NCBI GenBank assembly: GCA_947458835.1
Contig: CANHBC010000012.1
Location: 1 to 35,581 of the forward strand
Reading direction: 5' to 3'
DNA from: Betaproteobacteria bacterium
GTDB lineage: Bacteria; Pseudomonadota; Gammaproteobacteria; Burkholderiales; CAIKXV01
DNA: 35,581 nt
The notes below the pieces were generated by a model. The model ran no database searches. It was not told the DNA's origin and saw only the letters and a program-made list of their open reading frames with translations. Made by a program: the position numbers and the translations under genes. Position 1 is the first letter of the stretch. Each line of letters opens with the position of its first letter. Positions 17,161-24,916 of this stretch are shown here, one piece after another.

Positions 17161-17848
17161 GCCGGGAGCGGTAGTGCTAGGCTGCACCGGGCTCGAGAAG
17201 GTCTTCGGTGAAGGCGGTGCGCTGGGCGAGGTGCCGGTGTTGCGCGGCGTCGACCTGCAGGTGCATGCGGGCGAGCGGATCGCGATCGTCGGCAGCTCCG
17301 GCTCGGGCAAGAGCACGTTGCTGCACCTGCTCGGCGGCCTCGACGCGCCGTCCGCCGGCGAGGTGTACCTGTGCGGCGAACGGGTCGATCGGATGGGGCA
17401 GGGCGCGCTTGCCGCGCTGCGCAACCGGGCGCTGGGCTTCCTCTACCAGTTCCATCACCTGCTGCCCGAGTTCAGCGCGCTCGAGAACGTCGCGATGCCG
17501 CTGCTGATCCGCCGCACGCCACGGACGGAAGCGTTCGCCCGGGCCCGCGTGGGCCTGGAGGCGGTCGGCCTTTCCCATCGGCTGGCTCACCGGCCGGGCG
17601 AACTGTCCGGTGGCGAGCGCCAGCGGGCTGCGCTGGCGAGGGCGCTGGTGACTGAGCCGGCCTGCGTGCTCGCAGATGAGCCCACCGGCAACCTCGACCG
17701 GACGAATGCCGAGGCGATGTTCGACCTGATGCTCGAGCTCAACCGCGCCCGCGGGACCAGCCTGGTCATGGTCACCCATGACGAGCGGCTGGCGTCACGC
17801 GCGCAGCGCCAGCTCCGGCTGGAGGACGGCAGGCTGCGTGCGGCCTGA
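17153..17848 (+). CDS. lolD: Lipoprotein-releasing system ATP-binding protein LolD
   Basis: A 231-aa ABC ATPase that powers lipoprotein release by the adjacent permease on the cytoplasmic face. Walker A is GSSGSGKST (47-55). The Q-loop is [18 protein letters not shown] (97-113), the typical LolD segment. The signature is LSGGERQ (151-157), Walker B is VLADEP (172-177) with Asp175 and Glu176, and the switch histidine is His209. The ATG lies inside the last codons of the permease gene, overlapping by 8 bp, so the pair is translationally coupled. It is convergent with a small membrane protein gene 35 bp downstream. Confidence 0.97.
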   Translation: MNEPGAVVLGCTGLEKVFGEGGALGEVPVLRGVDLQVHAGERIAIVGSSGSGKSTLLHLLGGLDAPSAGEVYLCGERVDRMGQGALAALRNRALGFLYQFHHLLPEFSALENVAMPLLIRRTPRTEAFARARVGLEAVGLSHRLAHRPGELSGGERQRAALARALVTEPACVLADEPTGNLDRTNAEAMFDLMLELNRARGTSLVMVTHDERLASRAQRQLRLEDGRLRAA

Positions 17849-17883
17849 GTGGTGCGGCCGGACGGCGGGCTGGCTGGCCGCGT

Positions 17884-18240
17884 TCAGCAGCGCACCACGC
17901 GCAGGATGCCGACGCGCACCAGGTCGTCGTAGACGACGGCATCTTCCAGAGCGCGCCGCAGCATGAACGCGGGCGCGCTGGCCCGGGTCAGCCGTGGCAG
18001 CAGGAACCCGGCCACGATCACCAGCACGCCCGGGAACCAGTGCACCATCAGTGCGGTCCCGACGCCGGCGCCCAGCACCGCGAGCTGGACCAGCGGCAGC
18101 AGCGCACGGGCCGCGAGGTAACGGTAGGCGCCTGGCGGATCGATGTCGACCCGGATGCCGCCGTCGGCCCAGGCCTGACGGAATGCGGCATGGGTGAGGG
18201 TCACCGCGGTGCCGGTCGTGCTGGGATCGGTCCCGGCCAT
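17884..18240 (-). CDS. Small membrane protein of unknown function
   Basis: A 118-aa protein with two predicted membrane segments around 47-62 (ALLPLVQLAVLGAGVGTALMV) and 66-80 (PGVLVIVAGFLLPRL), preceded by a soluble N-terminal part. I recognise no family. The start at 18240 shares one base with the stop of the glycosylase gene (TGATG), indicating coupling, and is preferred over the longer frame that begins at 18312 inside that gene. Transcription would come from the DUF2062/glycosylase unit upstream. The protein is probably in the inner membrane. Confidence 0.75.
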   Translation of the reverse strand: MAGTDPSTTGTAVTLTHAAFRQAWADGGIRVDIDPPGAYRYLAARALLPLVQLAVLGAGVGTALMVHWFPGVLVIVAGFLLPRLTRASAPAFMLRRALEDAVVYDDLVRVGILRVVRC

Positions 18241-18875
18241 CAGTGGACGCACGGCTCCGGATCTAGGCTGCGCCACAGGTACCAGGTGGCGGCGGTGCGC
18301 CAGGGCTGCCACAGGCGCGACAGTCGCTCCAGCACAGGCGGCGGCAGGGGGTGCCCGCCGCCGTGGCCGGCTTCCAGTGCCCGGCGCAGGCCGAGGTCGG
18401 CCAGCGGCAGCACGTCCGGGCGGGCCAGGTTGAAGATCAGGAACATCTGGACGGTCCAGACGCCGATGCCGCGTACTGCCGTGAGTTCCTCGACGATCGC
18501 CGCGTCATTCATGCCGGACCATCCGCCCAGGCCGCCGGGCCGCGCCAGGAAATGGCGCGCAAGGTCGTGCAGGTACTCGACCTTGCGTCCGGACAGTCCG
18601 CAGGCACGCAGGCTATCGACCGGGGTGGCGAGTAGCGCAGCCGGGTCGAGCGAGGGACAGGCAAGGCCGACGCGTGCCCAGACCGACTGCGCCGCCTTCA
18701 CCGACACCTGCTGACCCACGATCGAGCGGGCGAGCGTCTGGAAGGCATCGCCCCGGCTACCGAGGCGCATCGGCGGGTGTCGTGCGATCAGCTTGGAGAG
18801 GAGCGGGTCACGCGCCGCGAGGTCGACGCAGGCCGCCGTCCACCAGCGCGGCCGCCGATCGGCCGGGGCTGGCAT
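18240..18875 (-). CDS. DNA-3-methyladenine glycosylase II (AlkA-type, HhH-GPD)
   Basis: A 211-aa base-excision-repair glycosylase that removes alkylated purines. It has the HhH-GPD core without the extra N-terminal domain of E. coli AlkA. The key segments are FQTLARSIVGQQVSVKAA (45-62), the helix-hairpin-helix LTAVRGIGVWTVQMF (131-145) and catalytic Asp160 in LPLADLGLRR. A GGGA just before the ATG at 18875 may serve as a short Shine-Dalgarno. The gene sits 9 bp after the DUF2062 gene and is coupled to the following membrane protein gene. A second alkylation-repair gene (Ada/Ogt type) lies unlinked at 27981. Confidence 0.93.
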   Translation of the reverse strand: MPAPADRRPRWWTAACVDLAARDPLLSKLIARHPPMRLGSRGDAFQTLARSIVGQQVSVKAAQSVWARVGLACPSLDPAALLATPVDSLRACGLSGRKVEYLHDLARHFLARPGGLGGWSGMNDAAIVEELTAVRGIGVWTVQMFLIFNLARPDVLPLADLGLRRALEAGHGGGHPLPPPVLERLSRLWQPWRTAATWYLWRSLDPEPCVH

Positions 18876-18884
18876 TCCCGACGC

Positions 18885-19439
18885 TCAGGCCGCGCCGTGC
18901 CGGCCGCGGGCACGGCGCCGCCAGGCCAGCACGACATACAGGCGCCAGGCGCCGCGTACCGCGAAGTAACCTGTCACGGCCATGAAGAGGCCGAGCAGCA
19001 GGAGGCCGAGCGCGAGCGGCTTGCCCATGCCGGTGAACCAGTCCCAGAGCGCAGGCAGCATGTCGAGCCAGCCGTCGTTCTGCAGCGGTTGCGGCTGGGG
19101 TACGTCGGCGGCCGTACCCAGCCCCATGGCCAGGCTGCCGATGTTGTAGGCGGCGATGTAGATCGGAACGATGGTGAGCGGGTTGGTCCAGAACGTGCCC
19201 AGGACCATCGCCGGCAGGTTCACCCTGAACAGGATCGCCAGCGCTGCGCCGGTGAAGATCTGCAGCGGACCCGGTATCAAGCCGGTGAACAATCCGATCG
19301 CAACCCCGCCTGCCACCGAGCGACGGTGCAGGTGCCAGAGGTTATGGTGGGTGAGCAATGAACCGAACTTCGCGAGGAAGCGATTCTCGATGATGCTCGA
19401 ATGGCTCGGCAGGTATTTCCTGAAGAATTTTCTCGGCAC
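18885..19439 (-). CDS. DUF2062 membrane protein
   Basis: A protein of about 184 aa. The N-terminus PRKFFRKYLPSHSSIIENRF ... LWHLHRRSVAGGVAIGLFTGLIPGPLQIF is the DUF2062 signature, with a GLF.G..PGP.Q re-entrant-like hydrophobic stretch at about 38-65. A central segment (GTFWTNPLTIVPIYIAAYNIG) and a C-terminal membrane helix (LALGLLLLGLFMAVTGYF) follow. The family is widespread in proteobacteria, often next to comEC, and its function is unknown. The inferred GTG start at 19439 matches the usual family beginning; the frame extends further upstream but without homology. It is divergent from comEC, with 53 bp between start codons. Confidence 0.9.
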   Translation of the reverse strand: MPRKFFRKYLPSHSSIIENRFLAKFGSLLTHHNLWHLHRRSVAGGVAIGLFTGLIPGPLQIFTGAALAILFRVNLPAMVLGTFWTNPLTIVPIYIAAYNIGSLAMGLGTAADVPQPQPLQNDGWLDMLPALWDWFTGMGKPLALGLLLLGLFMAVTGYFAVRGAWRLYVVLAWRRRARGRHGAA

Positions 19440-19492
19440 GACGAAAGCCTGCCACGCATGAGACGGCGGACTGTAACCCAAGCGCAAGGCCC

Positions 19493-21997
19493 GTGCCACC
19501 GGGTGCGCAACGCCAGGTGAGTCCGGTCCTGCCGGCACTCGGGTGGCTTGCCGGAACCCTGTGGCTGCAACTGCAGCCGCGCTTGCCGTCCACTGGCGCG
19601 CTGACCGTCGCGGCGACGCTGGCGGCGGCCGGTTTCGTCATCGCCGCCGTCGTGCACGGATCCCGCGCGAGGGGCGCTGCCGTGCTGCTGGCGGCGGTGC
19701 TGGCGAGCGTCGCCTGGAGCGGCTATCTCGCCACGGTCCGGATGGCCGATGCGCTTCCGGTGGAATGGGAGCGTCGGGACGTCGAGGTGGTCGGCGTGGT
19801 CGCGGAACTGGTCCAGCGCACCGAGCGCGGCGTGCGTTTTGCCTTCGAGGTCGAGCAGGTGCTGACCCCGGACGCCCCGATCCCGCGCCGCGTGCTGCTG
19901 TCGTGGTTCGGTGCCCGCTCGGCGCGCGCGCCGGCGCCGGACGACGAAGACCCTGGCGCGCGGCCGGCGGTGACCGCGCCGGTGGCCGGGGAACGCTGGC
20001 ACCTCGTGGTCCGCCTGCGTCGACCCCATGCCAGCGTGAACCCTCATGGCTTCGACATCGAGGCATGGCTGCTCGAGCGCAACCTGCGCGCCACCGGGCA
20101 CGTGCGGCGCGGGGTGCGCCGGATCGACCCGGTCGTGCACCGGCCCGGCTACTGGGTCGAACGGGCGCGCGAGGCGATCCGGGCGCGCTTCGAACGTACG
20201 TTGCCCGAGGCGACCTACGTCGGCGTGCTTTCGGCGCTCGCGATCGGCGACCAGCAGGCGATCCCGGCCGCGCAATGGGAACTGTTCAATCGCACCGGGA
20301 TCGGCCACCTCATGAGTATCTCCGGCCTGCACGTGACGATGGTCGCCGCGCTGGCCTTCTGGCTGGTCGACGCCGGGTGGCGGCACCGCGCCGCGCTGGT
20401 GCGCCGGCTGCCTGCGCGCAAGGCGGCCATCCTGGCCGGGCTTACGGCCGCCTTCGGTTATGCGATGCTCGCCGGCTTCTCGGTGCCGACCCGGCGTACC
20501 GTGTTCATGCTCGCGGTGATCGCCATCGCGCTCTGGCGGGCGCGTCGGGCGCGCGCGGCCGAGGTGCTTGCAGGCGCGCTGCTGCTGGTGCTGGTGCTCG
20601 ATCCGTGGGCCGTCCTTGCCACCGGATTCTGGCTGTCGTTTGGCGCAGTGGCTCTGCTGATGACCGTGTCGGCCGGCGTCATCGGACGGCCGGTCGCGCC
20701 GGGTGGTTGCCGCCCCTGCGCGACCGTGCTCCAGTGGGGGCGTGTCCAGTGGGCGATCACGATCGGCATGGTGCCAGCGACGCTGGCGCTGTTCTCCCAG
20801 GTCTCGCTGGTGTCGCCGATCGCCAACGCGATCGCGATCCCGGTCATCGGATCGGTGGTGGTGCCGATGGCGGTGGTCGCCGCGCTGCTGCCGGTACCGG
20901 GGCTGCTCCAGCTGGCGCACCTGCTGACCGAGGTAACGCTGGTGCCGATCGCCTGGCTTGGCGCCCTGTCCTGGGCGGTATGGACGCAGCCGTCGCCGTC
21001 GCTTCCGGCGAGCCTGCTCGCGCTGGCCGGCATCGCCTGGTGGCGGATGCCCGTCGGCTGGCCGGCACGGTGGCTCGGGCTCGCCACGTTGCTGCCGGTG
21101 CTGATGGCTCGTCCGACGCCAGTGGCGCCGGGCACCGCCGAGGCCACGCTGCTCGACGTCGGCCATGGTCTTGCGCTGGTGGTGCGTACCGAGAGGCATG
21201 TGCTGCTGTACGACACCGGGCCTGCCTGGAACAGCCAGGCGGATGCCGGCTCGCGCATCGTGTTGCCCTACCTGCGCGGGGAAGGGCTTGGGCGGCTTGA
21301 TGCGCTGGTGGTCTCGCACGACGACATCGACCATTCCGGCGGCGCACGCTCGGTGGTACGCGCGTTGCCGGTGGCCGATTTCCTGTCCTCGCTGCCGGCG
21401 GGTCACCCGGCGCGCCTTGCCGCGCGCGTCCATCGCCCCTGCGTACATGGCCAGGCATGGACCTGGGACGGCGTGCAGTTCCGCATCCTGCATCCGCCCG
21501 GCGGCGAAGGTACGGCCGGGCGGGCCGACAACGAGCGCAGCTGTGTCCTGCAGGTGGAGGCAGGCGGGCAACGACTGCTTGCCACCGCCGACATCGGCGC
21601 GGCGAGCGAGGCGCGGCTGCTTCGGTCGTTGCGCGACGGCAGCATCGAAACGCTGCAGGCCGACGTGCTGGTCGTGCCGCACCACGGTTCGCACGGGTCG
21701 TCCACGCCCGCCTTCGTCGATGCGGTCGCACCCCGGCTGGCGCTGCTGCCGGTCGGCTACCGCAACCGGTTCGGCCATCCCCGCCCCGAGGTGGTCGAGC
21801 GCTACCGGGCGGCGGCGGCCCAGGTGCTGCGCACCGACCAGGCCGGCGCTGTCCGGCTCACCCTCGGGGCGGGCGACTGGCAGCTGCGGCAGGAGCGCGC
21901 GCACGACCGGCGATACTGGCGCAACGTGCATTCGGATCCCCTGCCCGCCGTGCCAGTCGCTGCAGCCAGCGCCGCCGCGCCACGCGCAGGGCGGTAG
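19493..21997 (+). CDS. comEC: DNA internalization competence protein ComEC/Rec2
   Basis: An 834-aa polytopic inner-membrane channel protein that carries transforming single-stranded DNA into the cytoplasm. N-terminal membrane helices and the DUF4131 OB-like domain (about 75-200) are followed by the competence domain, whose hallmark GIGHLMSISGLHVTM is at about 272-286. The C-terminal metallo-beta-lactamase domain has SHDDIDH (608-614) and VPHHGSHGSS (about 730), both intact, which suggests a working nuclease-like domain. The start is GTG at 19493; GTG at 19517 is an equally possible start 8 codons later. Other competence genes are not in the window, so transformability cannot be judged. Confidence 0.96.
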   Translation: MPPGAQRQVSPVLPALGWLAGTLWLQLQPRLPSTGALTVAATLAAAGFVIAAVVHGSRARGAAVLLAAVLASVAWSGYLATVRMADALPVEWERRDVEVVGVVAELVQRTERGVRFAFEVEQVLTPDAPIPRRVLLSWFGARSARAPAPDDEDPGARPAVTAPVAGERWHLVVRLRRPHASVNPHGFDIEAWLLERNLRATGHVRRGVRRIDPVVHRPGYWVERAREAIRARFERTLPEATYVGVLSALAIGDQQAIPAAQWELFNRTGIGHLMSISGLHVTMVAALAFWLVDAGWRHRAALVRRLPARKAAILAGLTAAFGYAMLAGFSVPTRRTVFMLAVIAIALWRARRARAAEVLAGALLLVLVLDPWAVLATGFWLSFGAVALLMTVSAGVIGRPVAPGGCRPCATVLQWGRVQWAITIGMVPATLALFSQVSLVSPIANAIAIPVIGSVVVPMAVVAALLPVPGLLQLAHLLTEVTLVPIAWLGALSWAVWTQPSPSLPASLLALAGIAWWRMPVGWPARWLGLATLLPVLMARPTPVAPGTAEATLLDVGHGLALVVRTERHVLLYDTGPAWNSQADAGSRIVLPYLRGEGLGRLDALVVSHDDIDHSGGARSVVRALPVADFLSSLPAGHPARLAARVHRPCVHGQAWTWDGVQFRILHPPGGEGTAGRADNERSCVLQVEAGGQRLLATADIGAASEARLLRSLRDGSIETLQADVLVVPHHGSHGSSTPAFVDAVAPRLALLPVGYRNRFGHPRPEVVERYRAAAAQVLRTDQAGAVRLTLGAGDWQLRQERAHDRRYWRNVHSDPLPAVPVAAASAAAPRAGR

Positions 21998-22000
21998 ACT
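21995..22000 (+). promoter_or_regulatory. Possible -10 element upstream of the RidA-family relic
   Basis: TAGACT (4 of 6) spans the comEC stop codon and lies 12 bp before the RBS-masking hairpin. If active, transcription would begin just before that hairpin and carry it as a structured leader. Confidence 0.3.
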
Positions 22001-22011
22001 GGCGCCTGCCG

Positions 22012-22035
22012 CTCCTGAAGACGTCCGTTCAGGAG
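22012..22035 (+). promoter_or_regulatory. Leader hairpin burying the Shine-Dalgarno of the RidA-family relic
   Basis: CTCCTGAA and TTCAGGAG form a perfect 8-bp stem around an 8-nt loop (22020-22027). The 3' arm contains AGGAG (22031-22035), the Shine-Dalgarno of the ATG at 22044, and the 5' arm CTCCT is its exact complement. Four of the eight pairs are A-T, so this is less likely than GC-only stems to be chance. It could also act as a 3' end signal for comEC, though no U-tract follows. Confidence 0.5.
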
Positions 22036-22043
22036 ACGCTTCG

Positions 22044-22281
22044 ATGCCCCATGTACCGGTGATCCCGCCCGGTTCCGCACCGCCGCTGGCGCCGTACTCG
22101 CCGGGGTTACGGGTCGATTCGGTGCGCCGGGTCCTGCCGGTCTCCGGGATGCTCGCACTCGATGCATCGGGCGCGATCGTCGGCCAGTGCGAGGTGCGTG
22201 CGTCCGCGCGCACCTCGTGAAGCCGGAGTTCCTGGTCGAGGTGGGGCCACCGCCTACCTGCCCGGATGGGGCCCGCGATGA
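22044..22281 (+). pseudogene. RidA/RutC-family gene remnant (internal deletion plus frameshift)
   Basis: From the ATG at 22044 (AGGAG 8 nt upstream) about 50 codons read like the start of a RidA/RutC-family protein: VIPPGSAPPLAPYSPG, then VLPVSGMLALDASGAIVGQ and EVRA. That frame stops at 22220. In another frame, from about 22214, LVKPEFLVEVG matches the family C-terminus. One base is then missing in a run of G (22241-22247 area), after which ATAYLPGWGPR follows to a TGA at 22281. Roughly 60 central codons, including the trimer-interface and active-site arginine region, are absent. RidA proteins hydrolyse reactive enamine/imine intermediates; this copy cannot make a normal fold. The single-base loss could be a sequencing error; the large deletion is unlikely to be one. 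Confidence 0.75.
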
Positions 22282-22403
22282 AGCTGTCGTTCCGGCGCCC
22301 TGCCTTCATCGCGCCCCGCTCGCGGTGCCAGCGCAGTACATGCCTGGCCGACCGGTCGAAAGGGGCTCGGCTGGTCGCCGACGCGAAGATCCGGGTCGAG
22401 TAG
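22278..22403 (+). CDS. Short 41-codon frame after the RidA relic, doubtful
   Basis: The ATG overlaps the restored stop of the RidA remnant (ATGA) and the frame ends at 22403, just before the convergent algC stop. The peptide (MKLSFRRPAFIAPR ... LVADAKIRVE) has no recognised family. The overlap hints that a second gene once followed in an operon and was also largely deleted, leaving its ends. It may equally be chance. Nothing else is seen between 22282 and 22416. Confidence 0.2.
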   Translation: MKLSFRRPAFIAPRSRCQRSTCLADRSKGARLVADAKIRVE

Positions 22404-22416
22404 CGGAGGTGGCGGC

Positions 22417-23808
22417 TCAGAATCCCAGCGCGATCCCGGGTCTGGCGGCCGAGAGCACGCGCCGGAAGTCCCGCTGGATCCGCTCGAGCGCGGCGGCATC
22501 GTCCGCCTCGAAGCGCAGCACGATCACCGGTGTGGTGTTCGACGCGCGCGCGAGGCCGAAGCCGTCCGCGTACTCGACGCGCAGGCCGTCGAGGGTGATG
22601 ACCTCGCGAGCGCCCTCGAAGGTCGCCGAGCCCTGCAGCCCCGCGATCAGCGCGTGGTTCTCGCCTTCGGCGAGCTGGATGTTGAGTTCGGGCGTACTGA
22701 CCGCATCGGGCAGCGCGTCCAGTGTTGCCGAGGGGTCGGCACTGCGCGACAGGATCTCGAGCAGGCGGGCACCCGCGTACAGGCCGTCGTCGAAGCCGTA
22801 CCAGCGTTCCTTGAAGAACACGTGCCCACTCATCTCGCCGGCAAGCAGGGCACCGGTCTCCTTCATGCGCGCCTTGATGAACGAATGGCCGGTCTTGGAC
22901 ATCACCGGCACGCCCTGGCGTGCGGTGATCCACGGCGCGAGGTTCCGGGTGGACTTGACGTCGTAGATGATCTGCGCTCCGGGGTTGCGGGACAGTACGT
23001 CCTCGGCGAACATCATCAGCTGTCGGTCGGGGTAGATGATGTGGCCGTCGCGCGTGACCACGCCCAGGCGGTCGCCATCGCCGTCGAAGGCGAGGCCCAG
23101 CTCGGCGTCCCCTCTCGCCAGCGCCGCGATCAGGTCCTGCAGGTTCTTCGGCTGGGACGGATCGGGATGGTGGTTCGGGAAGTTGCCGTCGACCTCGCAG
23201 AACAGTTCCTCCACCGTGCAGCCCAGGCGCCGGTAGAGCTCGGGCGCGAAGGCTCCGGCTACGCCATTGCCGCAATCGACCACGATCTTCATCGGTCGCG
23301 CCAGCTTCACGTCGGACACGATGCGCGCAAGGTAGGCCTCGCCGACTTCCGCCGTGCGATAGCCGCCGTCGCCGCTGGCCAGATCCCCATCGACGATGCG
23401 CGCGCGCAGCTTCTGGATGTCCTCGCCGGCAAGCGTGGTGCCGGCCAGCAGCATCTTGAGCCCGTTGTAGTCCGGCGGATTGTGGCTGCCGGTGACCATC
23501 ACGCCGGAGCCGCCCGCCTGCTCCCAGGCCGCGTAGTAGACCATCGGCGTGGCCACCCGCCCGACGTCGATCACGTCCGCGCCGGCCGCCCGCAGGCCGC
23601 GTGCCAGTGCGTCGGAGAGCTTCGGCCCGGACAGTCGGCCATCGCGCCCGATCGCCACCGTGGGCACGCCGCGCGCGAGGGCTTCGGACCCGATCGCGCG
23701 GCCGATCTGCTCCACCGCTTCCACGGTGAGCGTGCGATCGACGATGCCGCGGATATCGTAGGCCTTGAAGATCTCGGCGGCCGGGGCGGGGTGCGGGGAA
23801 GGGGGCAT
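22417..23808 (-). CDS. algC: Phosphomannomutase/phosphoglucomutase (AlgC-type)
   Basis: A 463-aa cytoplasmic enzyme of the alpha-D-phosphohexomutase family that interconverts hexose 1- and 6-phosphates for LPS core, O-antigen or exopolysaccharide precursors. Motifs: FKAYDIRG at 14-21, catalytic phosphoserine Ser108 in VTGSHNP, metal-binding DGDGDR (242-247), sugar-binding GEMSGH (324-329), and the phosphate-binding ASNTTP near the C-terminus. Length matches Pseudomonas AlgC. The ATG at 23808 follows AAGGA. A near-consensus promoter (23864-23893) lies in the 94-bp gap behind the YheT-type gene, so it can be expressed independently of the waaF unit. Confidence 0.96.
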   Translation of the reverse strand: MPPSPHPAPAAEIFKAYDIRGIVDRTLTVEAVEQIGRAIGSEALARGVPTVAIGRDGRLSGPKLSDALARGLRAAGADVIDVGRVATPMVYYAAWEQAGGSGVMVTGSHNPPDYNGLKMLLAGTTLAGEDIQKLRARIVDGDLASGDGGYRTAEVGEAYLARIVSDVKLARPMKIVVDCGNGVAGAFAPELYRRLGCTVEELFCEVDGNFPNHHPDPSQPKNLQDLIAALARGDAELGLAFDGDGDRLGVVTRDGHIIYPDRQLMMFAEDVLSRNPGAQIIYDVKSTRNLAPWITARQGVPVMSKTGHSFIKARMKETGALLAGEMSGHVFFKERWYGFDDGLYAGARLLEILSRSADPSATLDALPDAVSTPELNIQLAEGENHALIAGLQGSATFEGAREVITLDGLRVEYADGFGLARASNTTPVIVLRFEADDAAALERIQRDFRRVLSAARPGIALGF

Positions 23809-23854
23809 GCTGAAGCGTCCTTGAGTGCGGGCGATGGCCCGTGGCTGGGCGGCT

Positions 23855-23893
23855 GGCGCCGCGATTAGAGCCGGCGCCGCGCCAGGGTGTCAA
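23855..23893 (-). promoter_or_regulatory. Near-consensus sigma-70 promoter of algC within an inverted repeat
   Basis: On the minus strand TTGACA (23888-23893, perfect -35) and TCTAAT (23864-23869, 5 of 6) are 18 bp apart, about 55 bp before the algC ATG. The -10 lies in the 10-nt centre of a perfect inverted repeat GGCGCCG ... CGGCGCC (23855-23861 and 23872-23878). The repeat might be an operator or, if read as RNA from upstream, the terminator of the YheT-type gene. Confidence 0.65.
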
Positions 23894-23902
23894 ACAACAG
23901 GT

Positions 23903-24916
23903 TCACGCGCCGCCCGATGCATGTTCGCCATCGGCCACGCCCAGGAAATGGGCGACGCGCCTCGCGAGCCAACTGGCGTTGCCGGGCGGTGGACCGGCAA
24001 CGAAGCCGACATGGCCACCCGAGGCGGGATAGTCGAGCGTCACGGTTGGCGATACCTCGCTCCGCCCCGGCAGGGCAGAGCGCGGCAGGAACGGGTCGTC
24101 CAGCGCATTGACCAGCAGCGAGCGCACGGCGACCGCAGGCAGTTGCGGCTTGCAACTCGCGCGCGCCCAGTAGTCGTCGACGCTGCGATAGCCGTGGAGG
24201 GGAGCAGTGAACACGTCGTCGAACGCACGCATGGTTCGTGCCCGGCGCAGCGCCTGCGCGTCGAACAGCCCCGGTTGGCGTTCCAGCTTCTGCAGCGCCT
24301 TCACCTTCAGCGTCTGGAGGAAATGCAGGGCATACGCGCGGGCGAAACCGTGCTCCAGCGCGGTCCCGGCCGCCGCCAGGTCGACCGGCGCGCAAACGGA
24401 GACCGCTGAATCGACCAGAGGTGCAGCCTCGCCGCCGCGCTCGCCCAGCCACTTCATCAGGACGTTCCCGCCCAGCGAGACCCCGACCGCATGCACCGGC
24501 GCGCCAGCCGCTCGCGCCGAGAAGCGGCGAAGGATCCAGTCGACCTCGGCCGTGTCGCCCGAGTGGTAGGCGCGCGGCAGCCGGTTCGGCTCGCCGCTGC
24601 AGCCGCGGAAGTGCGGTACCGCCCCGTTCCAGCCCAGTCGGCAGGCGAGGGCCATCAGCGTGCGGGCGTAGTGGCTGTCCGAACTGCCCTCCAGCCCGTG
24701 GAAAACGACCAGCCATGGAGCGTCCGGCGCGTCAGCCCCCGCCGGGACGAGGTCGACGTCGATGAAGTCGCCGTCCGGTGCATTCCAGCGCTCTCGACGG
24801 TAGGCGACCGGGGGGCGCGGACAGAAGCGTGACGCATAGATGGTCTGCGCGTGCGCACCCCGCAGCCAGTGCGGGGCGACGAAGGCCGGCGGCGTGCCGG
24901 GGCCCGGAGCACTCAA
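23903..24916 (-). CDS. YheT-family alpha/beta hydrolase
   Basis: A protein of about 337 aa of the YheT / ABHD1-3 hydrolase family. The N-terminal PHWLRGAHAQTIYASRF is diagnostic. The oxyanion segment is VVFHGLEGSSDSHYART, the nucleophile elbow GVSLGGNVLMKW holds the catalytic serine, the acid is in NALDDPFLP and the histidine in GGHVGF. Esterase activity on small acyl esters is assumed from the family; the physiological substrate is unknown. The inferred start is a TTG at 24916 that overlaps the stop of the SnoaL-like gene (TTGA), because no ATG or GTG lies in frame before the conserved N-terminus. It is the last gene of the ilvE-waaF run before algC. Confidence 0.9.
   Translation of the reverse strand: MSAPGPGTPPAFVAPHWLRGAHAQTIYASRFCPRPPVAYRRERWNAPDGDFIDVDLVPAGADAPDAPWLVVFHGLEGSSDSHYARTLMALACRLGWNGAVPHFRGCSGEPNRLPRAYHSGDTAEVDWILRRFSARAAGAPVHAVGVSLGGNVLMKWLGERGGEAAPLVDSAVSVCAPVDLAAAGTALEHGFARAYALHFLQTLKVKALQKLERQPGLFDAQALRRARTMRAFDDVFTAPLHGYRSVDDYWARASCKPQLPAVAVRSLLVNALDDPFLPRSALPGRSEVSPTVTLDYPASGGHVGFVAGPPPGNASWLARRVAHFLGVADGEHASGGA

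Noticed and set aside
15091-17424. A 777-codon minus-strand frame opposite lolC and into the rpfE-like gene
   Set aside because: It crosses a divergent promoter region and has His/Asp/Arg-rich shadow composition; lolC and the rpfE-like gene are clear on their own strands.
17854-17881. GCGGCC ... GGCCGC inverted repeat between lolD and the next convergent gene as terminator
   Set aside because: It has only 6-bp arms around a 16-nt loop and no U-tract, and is easily produced by chance in GC-rich DNA.
19277-23893. A 1538-codon open frame on the minus strand across comEC, the RidA relic and algC
   Set aside because: It is antisense to two well-recognised genes, is extremely rich in Arg/His/Gly/Pro and shows no family motif. 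Long antisense frames are expected at this GC content.
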